Below are positions 18,537 to 27,196 of a stretch of DNA of 64,000 bases, piece by piece; position 1 is the first letter of the stretch; the number at the start of each line of letters is the position of its first letter. A program made the translations under genes and the position numbers. The notes under the pieces were generated by a model that was not told the DNA's origin, did not search any database, and saw only the letters and a list, made by a program, of their open reading frames with translations. Source of the DNA: Meridianimarinicoccus aquatilis (GTDB lineage: Bacteria; Pseudomonadota; Alphaproteobacteria; Rhodobacterales; Rhodobacteraceae); NCBI RefSeq assembly GCF_004358675.1, contig NZ_SMZO01000008.1, forward strand, positions 1 through 64,000, read 5' to 3'.

Positions 18537-19016
18537 ATGACAAAATCCCCGAAGATCGCCTTTATCAAGGCGCGTTGGCATGCTGATATCGTGGACCGGG
18601 CCCATGAGGGGTTCCTCCAGCGGCTAGCCGAAGTTGATAGCCCGGCCAAGGTGACAGCCTTTGATGTCCCCGGCGCGTTTGAAATGCCTTTGCTTGCACA
18701 GCGCCTTGCGCAATCGGGCGAATTTGACGTGATCGTCGCTGCTGCGCTTGTCGTGGATGGCGGAATTTACCGGCATGATTTCGTGGCACAGGCTGTTGTT
18801 ACAGGATTGATGGACGTCCAGTTGAAAACGGGCGTGCCGGTATTGTCGGTGTCTCTGACGCCGCATCATTTTCAGCCGACCGAAGACCACATTGATTTTT
18901 TCAGCGCGCATTTCGTCAAAAAAGGCGCAGAAGCCGCGGATGCCGCCTTGGCGGTCACGTCGGGCGCCTATGGCGCGTTGGCATCCTCCGAATTGCGCAG
19001 TGTTCCAGCACAATAA
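18537..19016 (+). CDS. ribH: 6,7-dimethyl-8-ribityllumazine synthase, type II (RibH2-like)
   Basis: 159 residues; penultimate step of riboflavin synthesis. It starts KIAFIKARWHADIVDRAHEGF, with the Trp found in substrate-binding loops of lumazine synthases; further motifs are VPGAFEMPLLAQ, VDGGIYRHDFVAQAVVTGLM and VLSVSLTPHHF. The DGGIYRHDF form and the PHHF ending of the active-site loop fit the decameric RibH2 type of alphaproteobacteria rather than the icosahedral RibH1 type (GETxHFE). It stands alone, without other rib genes, behind an FMN riboswitch, suggesting a second copy elsewhere in the genome. Confidence 0.93.
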   Translation: MTKSPKIAFIKARWHADIVDRAHEGFLQRLAEVDSPAKVTAFDVPGAFEMPLLAQRLAQSGEFDVIVAAALVVDGGIYRHDFVAQAVVTGLMDVQLKTGVPVLSVSLTPHHFQPTEDHIDFFSAHFVKKGAEAADAALAVTSGAYGALASSELRSVPAQ

Positions 19017-19050
19017 GGCTAATGTGCAAAGGTATTCTAATGCCTGCGCA

Positions 19051-19998
19051 TCACGCCAATCGCCAACCGATATCCAGATTGGTCAGCACATTTTGCGCAC
19101 GGGCGGGAAAGTCGGTGATGATCCCGTCCACGCCCATCAGGGCCATGTGCGCGATGTCTGATGGGTCGTTCACTGTCCAGACGTTTACCGGCAAATTCAA
19201 GGACTTCGCCCGCGCCATTGAAGTGGCGGTCAGGTCTTTATAATGGGGGCACCAAAAGTCACCGCCATCGGCGATGATCGCGTCCGGCAAACCGGCATCG
19301 TAATTGCCAGGCACAATACCATCCGTCCACGGGCTGCCCTCATAGATATTCCCGTCACTATCCCTTTCGGGTTGTAGTATCTGACTTAGATATCCTAGTG
19401 GCACATCGGGCTCGATCTCGCGCATGGCATGTAGCACGCGCCAGTCAAAAGACTGCCAAATCGCACGATCCATCAACCCATGCCGCTGTACAGTTTGCAA
19501 AACCGCTGTGGCAAGTTCCTTTGGCGGCAAAGTAAGATGAGGTTCGGATGCGAACGATTTGATTTCAATATCTAAAATAAAATTAGGACTTGCCTTTGCC
19601 CACTCACAGAAGGCATCAAGACTTGGCACTGAGACACCATTTAGCCGGGCCTGTTCAGAAAAGCGCGTGTGATACCGCGTGCCCGGACGGATGGCGCCAA
19701 TATCGAAGCTTGCCAACTCGGCCGTGTCCATGTCGCAAACGCGCGACGATGGCTCGGTAAGCCAGTTCCCATCCGCATCCCGCGTTGTTTCCGGCAATAA
19801 GTAGGGGTTGTGCGTTACCACCGGCACGCCGTCTCTTGCTGTCAAGACATCGATCTCGACAGCGTCAATTCCAATTTGGGAAAGATAGTCAAACCCCTGC
19901 AACGTATTTTCCGGGAAGACCCCGCGCGCGCCGCGATGGCCATAGATTAACACGCGATCAGTTCGTCGGCGCAGATGTTCGAACCTTGCGAAGCTCAT
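19051..19998 (-). CDS. ugpQ: Glycerophosphodiester phosphodiesterase UgpQ
   Basis: 315 residues, no signal peptide, so cytoplasmic. It hydrolyses imported glycerophosphodiesters to sn-glycerol 3-phosphate. Motifs: YGHRGARGVFPENT with the catalytic HR and the metal-binding PENT, VEIDVLTARDGVPVVTHNP with the second histidine, LDIEIKSF, and the closing WTVNDPSD / GVDGIITDFP. Its start overlaps the stop of ugpC by 4 bases, as the last gene of a ugpBAECQ operon in the same order as in Escherichia coli. Confidence 0.95.
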   Translation of the reverse strand: MSFARFEHLRRRTDRVLIYGHRGARGVFPENTLQGFDYLSQIGIDAVEIDVLTARDGVPVVTHNPYLLPETTRDADGNWLTEPSSRVCDMDTAELASFDIGAIRPGTRYHTRFSEQARLNGVSVPSLDAFCEWAKASPNFILDIEIKSFASEPHLTLPPKELATAVLQTVQRHGLMDRAIWQSFDWRVLHAMREIEPDVPLGYLSQILQPERDSDGNIYEGSPWTDGIVPGNYDAGLPDAIIADGGDFWCPHYKDLTATSMARAKSLNLPVNVWTVNDPSDIAHMALMGVDGIITDFPARAQNVLTNLDIGWRLA

Positions 19999-21047
19999 GA
20001 CAAACGCTCACCCGTTGCAGCGTCAAAAAGGTGCATGGCTGCGGGTGGAATGGACAGGTTCAGAACTTCCCCCCCCTGTGCCACGTGGCGAACGCCGGGC
20101 AGATTAGCGGTAAACGCATCGCCGGTCGCGGTCAGTGTGCCGTGAAGCAGGGTGTTTGCGCCCAGGGGCTCTGCCAGTTGCACCTGCATTTCTATCGGTC
20201 CTGCAGGGTCAGGCACCACATGCTCAGGACGCAGGCCCAACTTGACCGCACCCTGCGCAGGCCCCACCCCATCCAAGATAATATTGCCCAGATGCAGCCG
20301 ACCTTCGCGGGCATCGGCATCAACGATATTCATGGACGGGCTGCCGATGAACTGCGCAGCGAACAGGGTGCGCGGCGTTTCATAAACGTCAAGCGGGCTG
20401 CCGATCTGCTCTGCAATGCCGCCATTCATCACAATCATCCGGTCGGCCATGGTCATCGCTTCGACTTGATCATGGGTCACATAAAGTGCTGTGACACCCA
20501 TGCGCGCCTGAAGTTCCTTGATTTCCAGCCGCATTTGCACCCGCAATTTCGCATCAAGGTTACTAAGCGGTTCGTCGAACAGAAACACGGCCGGTTCACG
20601 CACGATGGCGCGCCCCATGGCAACACGCTGTCGCTGGCCGCCCGACAATGCCTTTGGCCGCCGATCAAGGTAATCGGTGAGTTGCAACAGCGACGCTGCT
20701 TCGTGAACCTTTCTTGCGATTTCCGCCTTGGGCAGCCCCGCGATTTTCAGCCCATACCCCATATTCTGCGCGACGCTCATATGTGGATAAAGCGCGTAGT
20801 TTTGGAACACCATGGCGATGTCGCGGTCCATCGGCTCGCGGTCGTTTACGACAGTGCCACCGATCCGCACTTCGCCACTTGAAATGGTTTCAAGTCCCGC
20901 CACCATGCGCAGCAGCGTGGATTTTCCGCAGCCTGACGGGCCAACGATCACCACAAACTCGCCATCTTCTATGTCAATGCTCACCCCATGGATCACATCG
21001 GTCTTCCCAAACCGCTTGCGGATATCGGCCAGTTGTACAGTCGCCAT
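19995..21047 (-). CDS. ugpC: sn-glycerol-3-phosphate ABC transporter ATPase UgpC
   Basis: 350 residues: Walker A GPSGCGKST (about residues 36-44), Q-loop FQNYALYPHM, signature LSGGQRQRVAMGRA, Walker B VFLFDEPLSNLDAKLR and switch histidine in YVTHDQVEAMTMADR. A C-terminal MalK-type TOBE/regulatory region follows (LGLRPEHV). It energises import of glycerol 3-phosphate and glycerophosphodiesters. It starts 3 bases after the ugpE stop and overlaps ugpQ. Confidence 0.95.
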   Translation of the reverse strand: MATVQLADIRKRFGKTDVIHGVSIDIEDGEFVVIVGPSGCGKSTLLRMVAGLETISSGEVRIGGTVVNDREPMDRDIAMVFQNYALYPHMSVAQNMGYGLKIAGLPKAEIARKVHEAASLLQLTDYLDRRPKALSGGQRQRVAMGRAIVREPAVFLFDEPLSNLDAKLRVQMRLEIKELQARMGVTALYVTHDQVEAMTMADRMIVMNGGIAEQIGSPLDVYETPRTLFAAQFIGSPSMNIVDADAREGRLHLGNIILDGVGPAQGAVKLGLRPEHVVPDPAGPIEMQVQLAEPLGANTLLHGTLTATGDAFTANLPGVRHVAQGGEVLNLSIPPAAMHLFDAATGERLS

Positions 21048-21050
21048 GTC

Positions 21051-21908
21051 TTATTTCTCGCTGTCTACAAGGCCGCGGACGAACAGTTTTTGCATGGAGA
21101 CCACAACGATGACCGGCGGGATCATCGCCAGAATGGAGGTCGCCATGATAACCGGCCAGTCGGCCACGTCATCGCCTGATGGGAACATCTGTTTGATGCC
21201 CATCACGATGGTGTTCATTTCAGGATCTGTGGTGATGAGCAGCGGCCAGAGGTACTGGTTCCATCCATAAATGAACAGGATCACGAACAATGCTGCAATG
21301 TTGGTCCGGCTCATAGGCAAAAGGATGTCGATGAAAAACCGCATCGGTCGCGCCCCGTCAACGCGCGCGGCTTCTGCCAATTCGTCCGGCACCGTCAAAA
21401 AGAACTGCCGGAACAGGAACGTGGCTGTGGCCGATGCGATCAACGGGAAAATCAAGCCGGAATAGCTGTTCAGCATCCCGAACCCCGCGATCACTTCGTA
21501 GGTGGGCACGATGCGCACTTCGACTGGCAGCATGAGTGTGAGAAAAATAAGCCAGAAGAACACGTTTCGGCCCGGGAACCGAAAATAGACGATGGCGAAC
21601 GCAGACAGCAGCGAGATCACGATCTTCCCGATAGCGATGCCCATGGCCATCACAAAGGAATTCACCAGCATCGTCGCGACCGGAACATTAACTCCGGACA
21701 ATAGTGCCTTGCTATAATTTGCTAAAAACTCATCCCCGGGCCAAAGCGGCATGGGTGGGCGCACGATTTCAGATTGCGTCACCGTTGAGGCGACGAAGGC
21801 GAGCCAGATCGGGAAAAAGATCACAAGAACGCCTGCGATCATGCCCAAATGCGTTAACCACAGCCCAGCACCGCGCCGCTCGACCATACCTGTGCGTTCA
21901 CGCGCCAT
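21051..21908 (-). CDS. ugpE: Glycerol-3-phosphate ABC transporter permease UgpE
   Basis: 285 residues with six membrane segments and the binding-protein-dependent EAA loop ([22 protein letters not shown] is the family pattern; here the EAARVDGA core is visible). The N-terminal sequence [19 protein letters not shown] is typical of UgpE. Its ATG overlaps the ugpA stop (TGATG). It forms the translocation pore with UgpA. Confidence 0.94.
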   Translation of the reverse strand: MARERTGMVERRGAGLWLTHLGMIAGVLVIFFPIWLAFVASTVTQSEIVRPPMPLWPGDEFLANYSKALLSGVNVPVATMLVNSFVMAMGIAIGKIVISLLSAFAIVYFRFPGRNVFFWLIFLTLMLPVEVRIVPTYEVIAGFGMLNSYSGLIFPLIASATATFLFRQFFLTVPDELAEAARVDGARPMRFFIDILLPMSRTNIAALFVILFIYGWNQYLWPLLITTDPEMNTIVMGIKQMFPSGDDVADWPVIMATSILAMIPPVIVVVSMQKLFVRGLVDSEK

Positions 21909-22789
21909 CAGTAATGCACCCTTTTTTCAATGACCTTGAACTGCACCACTGTCAAAAGGCCGACCACAACCAACAAGATCACGGATTGTGCCGCAGACGA
22001 TCCCAAATCCTGCCCGACAAACCCGTCAGAAAAGACCTTGTAGACCAAGATGGTGGTGGATTGTTGCGGTCCGCCGCTGGTGATGGTGTGGATTACTCCG
22101 AACGTCTCAAAGAAGGCATAGACGATGTTCACGACCAAAAGGAAAAAGGTGGTTGGCGACAGCAATGGCAGAACGATTGTGAAGAACCGCCGCCAGAACC
22201 GCGCGCCGTCTATTGCGGCGGCTTCGATGACTGATCGGGGGACAGCCTGTAAAGCCGCGAAGAAGAACAGAAAGTTATAGCTGATCCGCCCCCAGCTTGA
22301 CGCGACAACCACAAGTCCCATCGCCTCGCCGCCGTTCAGCACGTGGTTCCAGTCATATCCGAGTTTTCCCAGATACCAAGAAATGACACCAACGCGTGTG
22401 TTGAACATGAAAAGCCACAGAACGCCGGCAACGGCTGGCGCGACAGCATAGGGCCATATCAGAAGTGTCCGGTAGGCGCCCGCGCCCCGCAAAAGCCGGT
22501 CGGCCAACACGGCCAGAAACAAAGCCGGCACCATAGAGACCAACGTCACAAGCGTTGAAAACAAGGCCGTGGTGACAAAGGATTGGCGATAGTAGGGGTC
22601 CGAGAGGAGGTATTCAAAATTCCCCAGCCCGACGTAGCGCATGGAAAGCCCGAACGGGTCCGGAATGAACAGTGATTGCCAGATCGCCTGCCCCGCCGGA
22701 TAGAAAAAGAATACGCCGGAAATGATGATCTGCGGCGCGATCAGCAGAAACGGCAGCAGCCAGCCTTTGAATGTGACGCGTTTTTCCAT
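21908..22789 (-). CDS. ugpA: Glycerol-3-phosphate ABC transporter permease UgpA
   Basis: 293 residues with six membrane helices ([19 protein letters not shown] first), and the EAA loop at [15 protein letters not shown]. The segment [29 protein letters not shown] is typical of UgpA periplasmic loop 1. It follows ugpB after a 62-base gap containing a stable hairpin and is coupled to ugpE. Confidence 0.95.
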   Translation of the reverse strand: MEKRVTFKGWLLPFLLIAPQIIISGVFFFYPAGQAIWQSLFIPDPFGLSMRYVGLGNFEYLLSDPYYRQSFVTTALFSTLVTLVSMVPALFLAVLADRLLRGAGAYRTLLIWPYAVAPAVAGVLWLFMFNTRVGVISWYLGKLGYDWNHVLNGGEAMGLVVVASSWGRISYNFLFFFAALQAVPRSVIEAAAIDGARFWRRFFTIVLPLLSPTTFFLLVVNIVYAFFETFGVIHTITSGGPQQSTTILVYKVFSDGFVGQDLGSSAAQSVILLVVVGLLTVVQFKVIEKRVHY

Positions 22790-22808
22790 CTGTGCCCCGG
22801 AATTTGGT

Positions 22809-22836
22809 GCCGGGCGAAACTCAAGGCTCGCCCGGC
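22809..22836 (-). promoter_or_regulatory. Intercistronic RNA hairpin between ugpB and ugpA
   Basis: Perfect 9-bp inverted repeat GCCGGGCGA / TCGCCCGGC with a 10-base loop, 15 bases after the ugpB stop. No T-run follows on the minus strand. It probably protects the ugpB portion of the message from 3' degradation so that the binding protein is made in excess over the membrane subunits. Confidence 0.65.
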
Positions 22837-22851
22837 GGTCGCCTTAAGTGA

Positions 22852-24165
22852 TCAGCGGCTGGCTTGCTCAAAGCGGCGCAGCAACTGGTTGCCGCGCTCC
22901 ACGGCGCTGTCTAATGCGGTTTGGGCGTCTTTGTCGCCAGACCAAACAGCTTCCAGTTCCTCGTCGATGATCCCGCGGATCTGGTCGAACGACCCAAGGC
23001 GAAGACCTTTGGAATTCGCGGTTGGCTCATTCGCCGTCATCTGAATGACGGCCACGTCGGTTCCAGGGTTTTCGTCATAGAAACCGGCTTCGCGTGTGGC
23101 ATCGCCTGCGGCGGTCGTAATCGGAAGATACCCGGTATCCTGATGCCACTTTGCTTGAATCGGCGTCGAAGACAGGAACGACAGGAACTCTGCGACACCT
23201 TCATAGTCACCGGCGTCTTTGCCTTCCATCACCCAAAGCGACGCGCCGCCAATGATCGTGTTCTGCGGTGCCCCTTCCGCAGCCGCCCAGTATGGCAGCG
23301 GGCGCACGTCAAATTCAAACTCGGCTTCGGATTTGATGCCTGCGTATCCGGCAGAACTTTCGGTGAAGAGCGCACATTCACCGGCACGGAAGTTTGCACC
23401 ATCTTCATTTCGGCGGCCCGCATAGATGAATTTGCCTTCCTGCGCCCATTCACCCATCGCACCGATGTGCGCGACTTGAAGCGGGCTGTTGAATGCCAAT
23501 TCCGTATCAGTCCCGGCAAAGCCGTTATCCTGCGTTGCGAAAGGTACGTTATGATATGCCGAGAGATTTTCCAGATGGATCCAGCTTTGCCAAGCGGTCG
23601 TGAGCGGGCAGTCGCTGCCGGAGTCCTTGAGTGTATCAAGAACCGTGCCGACCTGTTCCCACGTGCTAAGGTCTGTGTTGGGGTCGATGCCAGCGGCCTC
23701 AAGCGCGTCACGGTTCACCCAAAGCACGGGCGTGGACGAGTTGAACGGCAAAGACAGCATCTGGCCATCGGTGCTGGTGTAGTAGCCTTTCACTGCCCCG
23801 ATGTATGCATCGGGATCGAATGCTGCACCCGACGCTTCCATGACTTCATAAACGGGTTTGATAGCGCCTTGGGCCGCCATCATGGTCGCGGTGCCCACTT
23901 CGAACACCATCAACACATGAGGCTGTTCTCCTGCGCGGAAGGCCGCGATGCCGGCGTTCAGCGTTTCGGAATAGTTGCCTTTGTGGCTGGCTACGACAGT
24001 GTAGTCGGACTGGCCTGCGTTGAAGGTGTCGACCTGCTCTGCAACGAGATCACCAAGGCGGCCCGTAAAAGCATGCCAGAACTGGATTTCGGTTTGCGCC
24101 ATTGCAGCCATCGGCAACAACACAGCGGTTCCGGCGACAAGCGCGCCGAGCGTTGATTTCTTCAT
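22852..24165 (-). CDS. ugpB: Glycerol-3-phosphate/glycerophosphodiester-binding protein UgpB
   Basis: 437 residues from ATG 24165 with a GGGAGGGAA ribosome site. MKKSTLGALVAGTAVLLPMAAMAQ is a Sec signal peptide. The mature protein opens TEIQFWHAFTGRLGDLVAEQVDTFN, the UgpB hallmark, and continues with VASHKGNYSETLNAGIAAFR, which includes ligand-contact positions of the family. It is the first gene of the operon. A matching Pho box lies 92 bases upstream, so phosphate starvation is the likely inducer. Confidence 0.95.
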   Translation of the reverse strand: MKKSTLGALVAGTAVLLPMAAMAQTEIQFWHAFTGRLGDLVAEQVDTFNAGQSDYTVVASHKGNYSETLNAGIAAFRAGEQPHVLMVFEVGTATMMAAQGAIKPVYEVMEASGAAFDPDAYIGAVKGYYTSTDGQMLSLPFNSSTPVLWVNRDALEAAGIDPNTDLSTWEQVGTVLDTLKDSGSDCPLTTAWQSWIHLENLSAYHNVPFATQDNGFAGTDTELAFNSPLQVAHIGAMGEWAQEGKFIYAGRRNEDGANFRAGECALFTESSAGYAGIKSEAEFEFDVRPLPYWAAAEGAPQNTIIGGASLWVMEGKDAGDYEGVAEFLSFLSSTPIQAKWHQDTGYLPITTAAGDATREAGFYDENPGTDVAVIQMTANEPTANSKGLRLGSFDQIRGIIDEELEAVWSGDKDAQTALDSAVERGNQLLRRFEQASR

Positions 24166-24256
24166 GATTTCCCTCCCAAAGAGGCAACGAATTGAGGTTT
24201 CCCCAGACAAGCCCGTTAACCGTGCCGCCTGCGCTGCCATTCCATAAAACTACAAC

Positions 24257-24274
24257 ATGACAGTCATAAGACAA
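24257..24274 (-). promoter_or_regulatory. Pho box upstream of ugpB
   Basis: Read toward ugpB the site is TTGTCTT-ATGA-CTGTCAT: two 7-base PhoB half-sites in direct repeat, 4 bases apart. The second half-site matches the CTGTCAT consensus 7/7, the first 5/7. It lies 92 bases before the ugpB start. ugp operons are established members of the Pho regulon in several proteobacteria. Confidence 0.72.
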
Positions 24275-24295
24275 TCCTATTTTTTCTTGCCCAGT

Positions 24296-24312
24296 CATAA
24301 CATCATGTTATG
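24296..24312. promoter_or_regulatory. Candidate LysR-type operator
   Basis: CATAACATCATGTTATG is a perfect inverted repeat (7-bp arms, 3-base spacer) containing the LysR-family T-N11-A pattern. It lies 34 bases before the lysR-type gene and about 130 before ugpB. The element CAGTCATAA also occurs twice, at 24261 and 24292, 31 bases or about three helical turns apart. Confidence 0.6.
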
Positions 24313-24346
24313 AATTTTTAACGCGACCGAACCTTGGACTTGCAAA

Positions 24347-25264
24347 ATGCGCTCATCCCTCAGATTGCGACAACTCGAAGCGCTGAAAGCTGTGTCCCAA
24401 CATGGGTCCATGACACGCGCGGCGCAGGATCTTGAAATTTCTCAACCCGCCGTAAGTCGGCTGTTGGCGGATCTGTCGGCAGAGTTGGGCTTCTCGCTGT
24501 TCGACCGGCACGGTGGGCGGCTTATTGCGACGCAAGAAGCGCGGGTTTTGATCCCGGACATAAATCGCCTGCTAGAGATGATGACCCATATTTCGGAAGT
24601 CGGTCGCAATTTGACGGAACGCAAAGCGGGGCATCTGCGGATCGCGTGTTTGCCCGGCTTCGCGACCAGCCACCTTCCGGGTATCTTGGCGCAATTTCTT
24701 TCGGATCATCCGGGGGTCACGGCAACACTTGAGCCGGACCGCCCCGAACGCATTCTCGAATGGATCATCGGCGAGCAGTATGATTGCGGCATCACCGACA
24801 ATTTCGAAGATCACCCGGCAGTGGACAGTGAGACGATCCTGATCCGGTCGGTGTGTATTTTCCCGACCGGCCACAAGCTGGGCCGCAAACGGCGGATCAC
24901 ACCTGCCGATCTGGATGGCATCCCCTTGATCCACACGCGCCGCGACAGCGCGTTTTTTCGCGAATTGGCCGATGCGTTCGATGCGCAAAGCGCCACAATG
25001 GCCCCCGTTGTTGAAACGCGCCAATTTACTGCCGCCTGTGAACTTGTGGCCGCCAAAGCCGGTGTGTCCATCATCAGCGCGTTGGACGCGGCCGGCTATC
25101 GCGGTCGCGGGGTGGAAACCCGTCCCTTTTCTGAATGCGTTCCACACCGAATGGCGCTTGTCCGCCCGATCCATAAACGCCCCTCAATGGTCACGCTGGA
25201 GTTCATGGCCCGGTTTCGTGAAAGTCTGCGGCCCTTTGAACTCGACGCCCGAACGCGCACTTAG
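24347..25264 (+). CDS. LysR-family transcriptional regulator
   Basis: 305 residues; N-terminal winged helix-turn-helix (LRQLEALKAVSQHGSMTRAAQ, AAQDLEISQPAVSRLLADLS) and a C-terminal LysR substrate domain from about residue 92 (GHLRIACLPGFATSHLPG). It is divergent from ugpB, sharing the 181-bp control region with a Pho box and a LysR-type palindrome. It likely regulates ugp, itself, or both. The inducer cannot be inferred from sequence; glycerol 3-phosphate or a glycerophosphodiester would fit. Confidence 0.92.
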   Translation: MRSSLRLRQLEALKAVSQHGSMTRAAQDLEISQPAVSRLLADLSAELGFSLFDRHGGRLIATQEARVLIPDINRLLEMMTHISEVGRNLTERKAGHLRIACLPGFATSHLPGILAQFLSDHPGVTATLEPDRPERILEWIIGEQYDCGITDNFEDHPAVDSETILIRSVCIFPTGHKLGRKRRITPADLDGIPLIHTRRDSAFFRELADAFDAQSATMAPVVETRQFTAACELVAAKAGVSIISALDAAGYRGRGVETRPFSECVPHRMALVRPIHKRPSMVTLEFMARFRESLRPFELDARTRT

Positions 25265-25321
25265 GCCGGTTTACATGGCCGCGCTGAGCCGCATGATAGG
25301 GCAACTCAATCGGGGACACTA

Positions 25322-27196
25322 ATGACCATCGTGACTGACCTGCGATCCGGCTTGCATAAAGCATGGAGCAACCTTTGGGCGTTTTTCGTCGTGCATCTTG
25401 CGATCCGTTTGATCGTCATCGCCATAATCGCGCCAATTGCAACTTTCTTGCTTGGCGCTGCGATTGAAACATCGGATCAAAGCGCGCTCACCGATCAGGA
25501 TATCGCGATGTTCCTCCTCACACCGTGGGGTTTCGTTGCAACACTGACTGTCGTAAGCCTGACAATCTGCGCCGCAGTTTTGGATATGTCCGTCATGACA
25601 GCAATCCTGCGCGACCGTGCCCGCAATGGCAGTGTGGCGGCTGGGGCGCACCGCGCCCTGAACATCGGGCTGCACATGGTTCTGAACCGCGCAAGTGCCC
25701 TCTTTCACTTTGCAACCCTGTTTGTGATACGGCTGCTTGTTCTAGCGGCACCTTTTCTTGCCGTTGCGGCCGGCATCGCAGCCTTTACGCTGCGCGAGTA
25801 CGACATAAACTACTACCTGACCTATATGCCGCCCTCGTTCTTGGTGGCGTCGGGCCTTATTACCGTGGTTCTTTTGGCGCTGCTTGCCATAGTGTTGCCG
25901 CGACTCTCCGGTTGGGCAATTGCGCTTCATCTTGTCCTGTTCAGCGATGTTGCGCCCCGTCGCGCCTTTGCCGAAAGCACCCGCTTGCTCAAAGGGTACA
26001 AGACAGGCGTTGTGATCCGCCTTGGCGCCTGGACCGGTGCGCGGGCCCTTGCGGCGGCCATTCTCAGCAGCCTTGCTGGCGCGCTCGTCTCGGCGGTGCC
26101 CGGTTTGTTTGGCAACCATCTTGCAACCGCCGCCGCCGTGAGCCTTGCGATTCTCGTCGCCTGGGCAACCTTGGGGTCCGTCGTGTCGACATTGGCCAAC
26201 GGCACGCTCGCCGACATGCTGGACCGGTTGTTCACCAGCGTAAAGCCCGACGTTGCGCAGGCCCCCTTACCCGATGGGTGGCGCCGCACAGCCGGGATTT
26301 TGCCCTTCGCGGCCTTTGGAATTGCGGCATTTGGTGCGATATCCGTTGGCGTTTTCTTTGCCGATAACCTGCTCGACGAAGTTCGCGCAGATCGCGATGT
26401 CCTTGTCATCGCACATCGCGGCGCGGCTGGAAGCAGACCCGAGAACACGATTTCCTCAGTCAACAAAGCGCTCGACGATCACGCCGACTGGGTCGAAATC
26501 GACGTGCAGGAAACAGCGGACGGTCAGGTGATTGTCGCCCATGACAGCGATTTTATGAAATTGGGGCGCAACCCACTCAAGGTGTGGGACGCGACAATGG
26601 AAGACCTTGCCGATATCGATATCGGAAGCTGGTTCGACCCGGCCTATGCCGATCAACGCACCCCGATGCTGCGCGACGTGCTACTCGCGGCGAAGGGGCG
26701 CGGCAAGGTTTTGATCGAGCTGAAATATTACGGCCACGACGTAAATCTGGAACAACGGGTCGCCGATATCGTCGAAGAAACAGAGATGGTGCAGGACGTT
26801 GCGATCATGTCTCTAAAGTATCCCGGCATACAGAAGATGCGCGCATTGCGGCCTGACTGGCGATATGGCGTTTTGGCTGCAACGTCGATTGGCAACCTCT
26901 CGCGGCTCGATGCAGATTTCCTGGCGTTGAACACGGGTCAGATTTCCATGCAGGTGCTTCGCCGTGCACGCGACCAAGGCAAACAGGTCTATGCATGGAC
27001 CGTCAATGACCCCGTAACCATGTCGCGCATGCTTTCAATGGGAATTGATGGATTGATCACTGACGAGCCGGCACTGGCCCGCGAGGTGATCTTGGCCCGA
27101 GACGCCTTGTCCGTGCCAGAGCGCCTGATCTTGTGGCTGACGGACCGGTTCCGGATCGGCCGCTTTGACTTGCAAGTGGACGGTGTCGATGCCTGA
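25322..27196 (+). CDS. Membrane-anchored glycerophosphodiester phosphodiesterase
   Basis: 624 residues in two parts. Residues 1 to about 350 contain roughly six to eight membrane helices (for example VVHLAIRLIVIAIIAPIATFL, LLVLAAPFLAVAAGI, TVVLLALLAIVLPRL) and match the GPDPase membrane domain. Residues from about 358 form a GDPD catalytic domain: IAHRGAAGSRPENT, VEIDVQETADGQVIVAHDSDF, VLIELKYYGHD and WTVNDPVT / GIDGLITDEP. It follows the lysR gene after 57 bases and overlaps the phospholipase-like gene by 8 bases. It presumably releases glycerol phosphate from lipid-derived diesters at the membrane. Confidence 0.92.
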   Translation: MTIVTDLRSGLHKAWSNLWAFFVVHLAIRLIVIAIIAPIATFLLGAAIETSDQSALTDQDIAMFLLTPWGFVATLTVVSLTICAAVLDMSVMTAILRDRARNGSVAAGAHRALNIGLHMVLNRASALFHFATLFVIRLLVLAAPFLAVAAGIAAFTLREYDINYYLTYMPPSFLVASGLITVVLLALLAIVLPRLSGWAIALHLVLFSDVAPRRAFAESTRLLKGYKTGVVIRLGAWTGARALAAAILSSLAGALVSAVPGLFGNHLATAAAVSLAILVAWATLGSVVSTLANGTLADMLDRLFTSVKPDVAQAPLPDGWRRTAGILPFAAFGIAAFGAISVGVFFADNLLDEVRADRDVLVIAHRGAAGSRPENTISSVNKALDDHADWVEIDVQETADGQVIVAHDSDFMKLGRNPLKVWDATMEDLADIDIGSWFDPAYADQRTPMLRDVLLAAKGRGKVLIELKYYGHDVNLEQRVADIVEETEMVQDVAIMSLKYPGIQKMRALRPDWRYGVLAATSIGNLSRLDADFLALNTGQISMQVLRRARDQGKQVYAWTVNDPVTMSRMLSMGIDGLITDEPALAREVILARDALSVPERLILWLTDRFRIGRFDLQVDGVDA

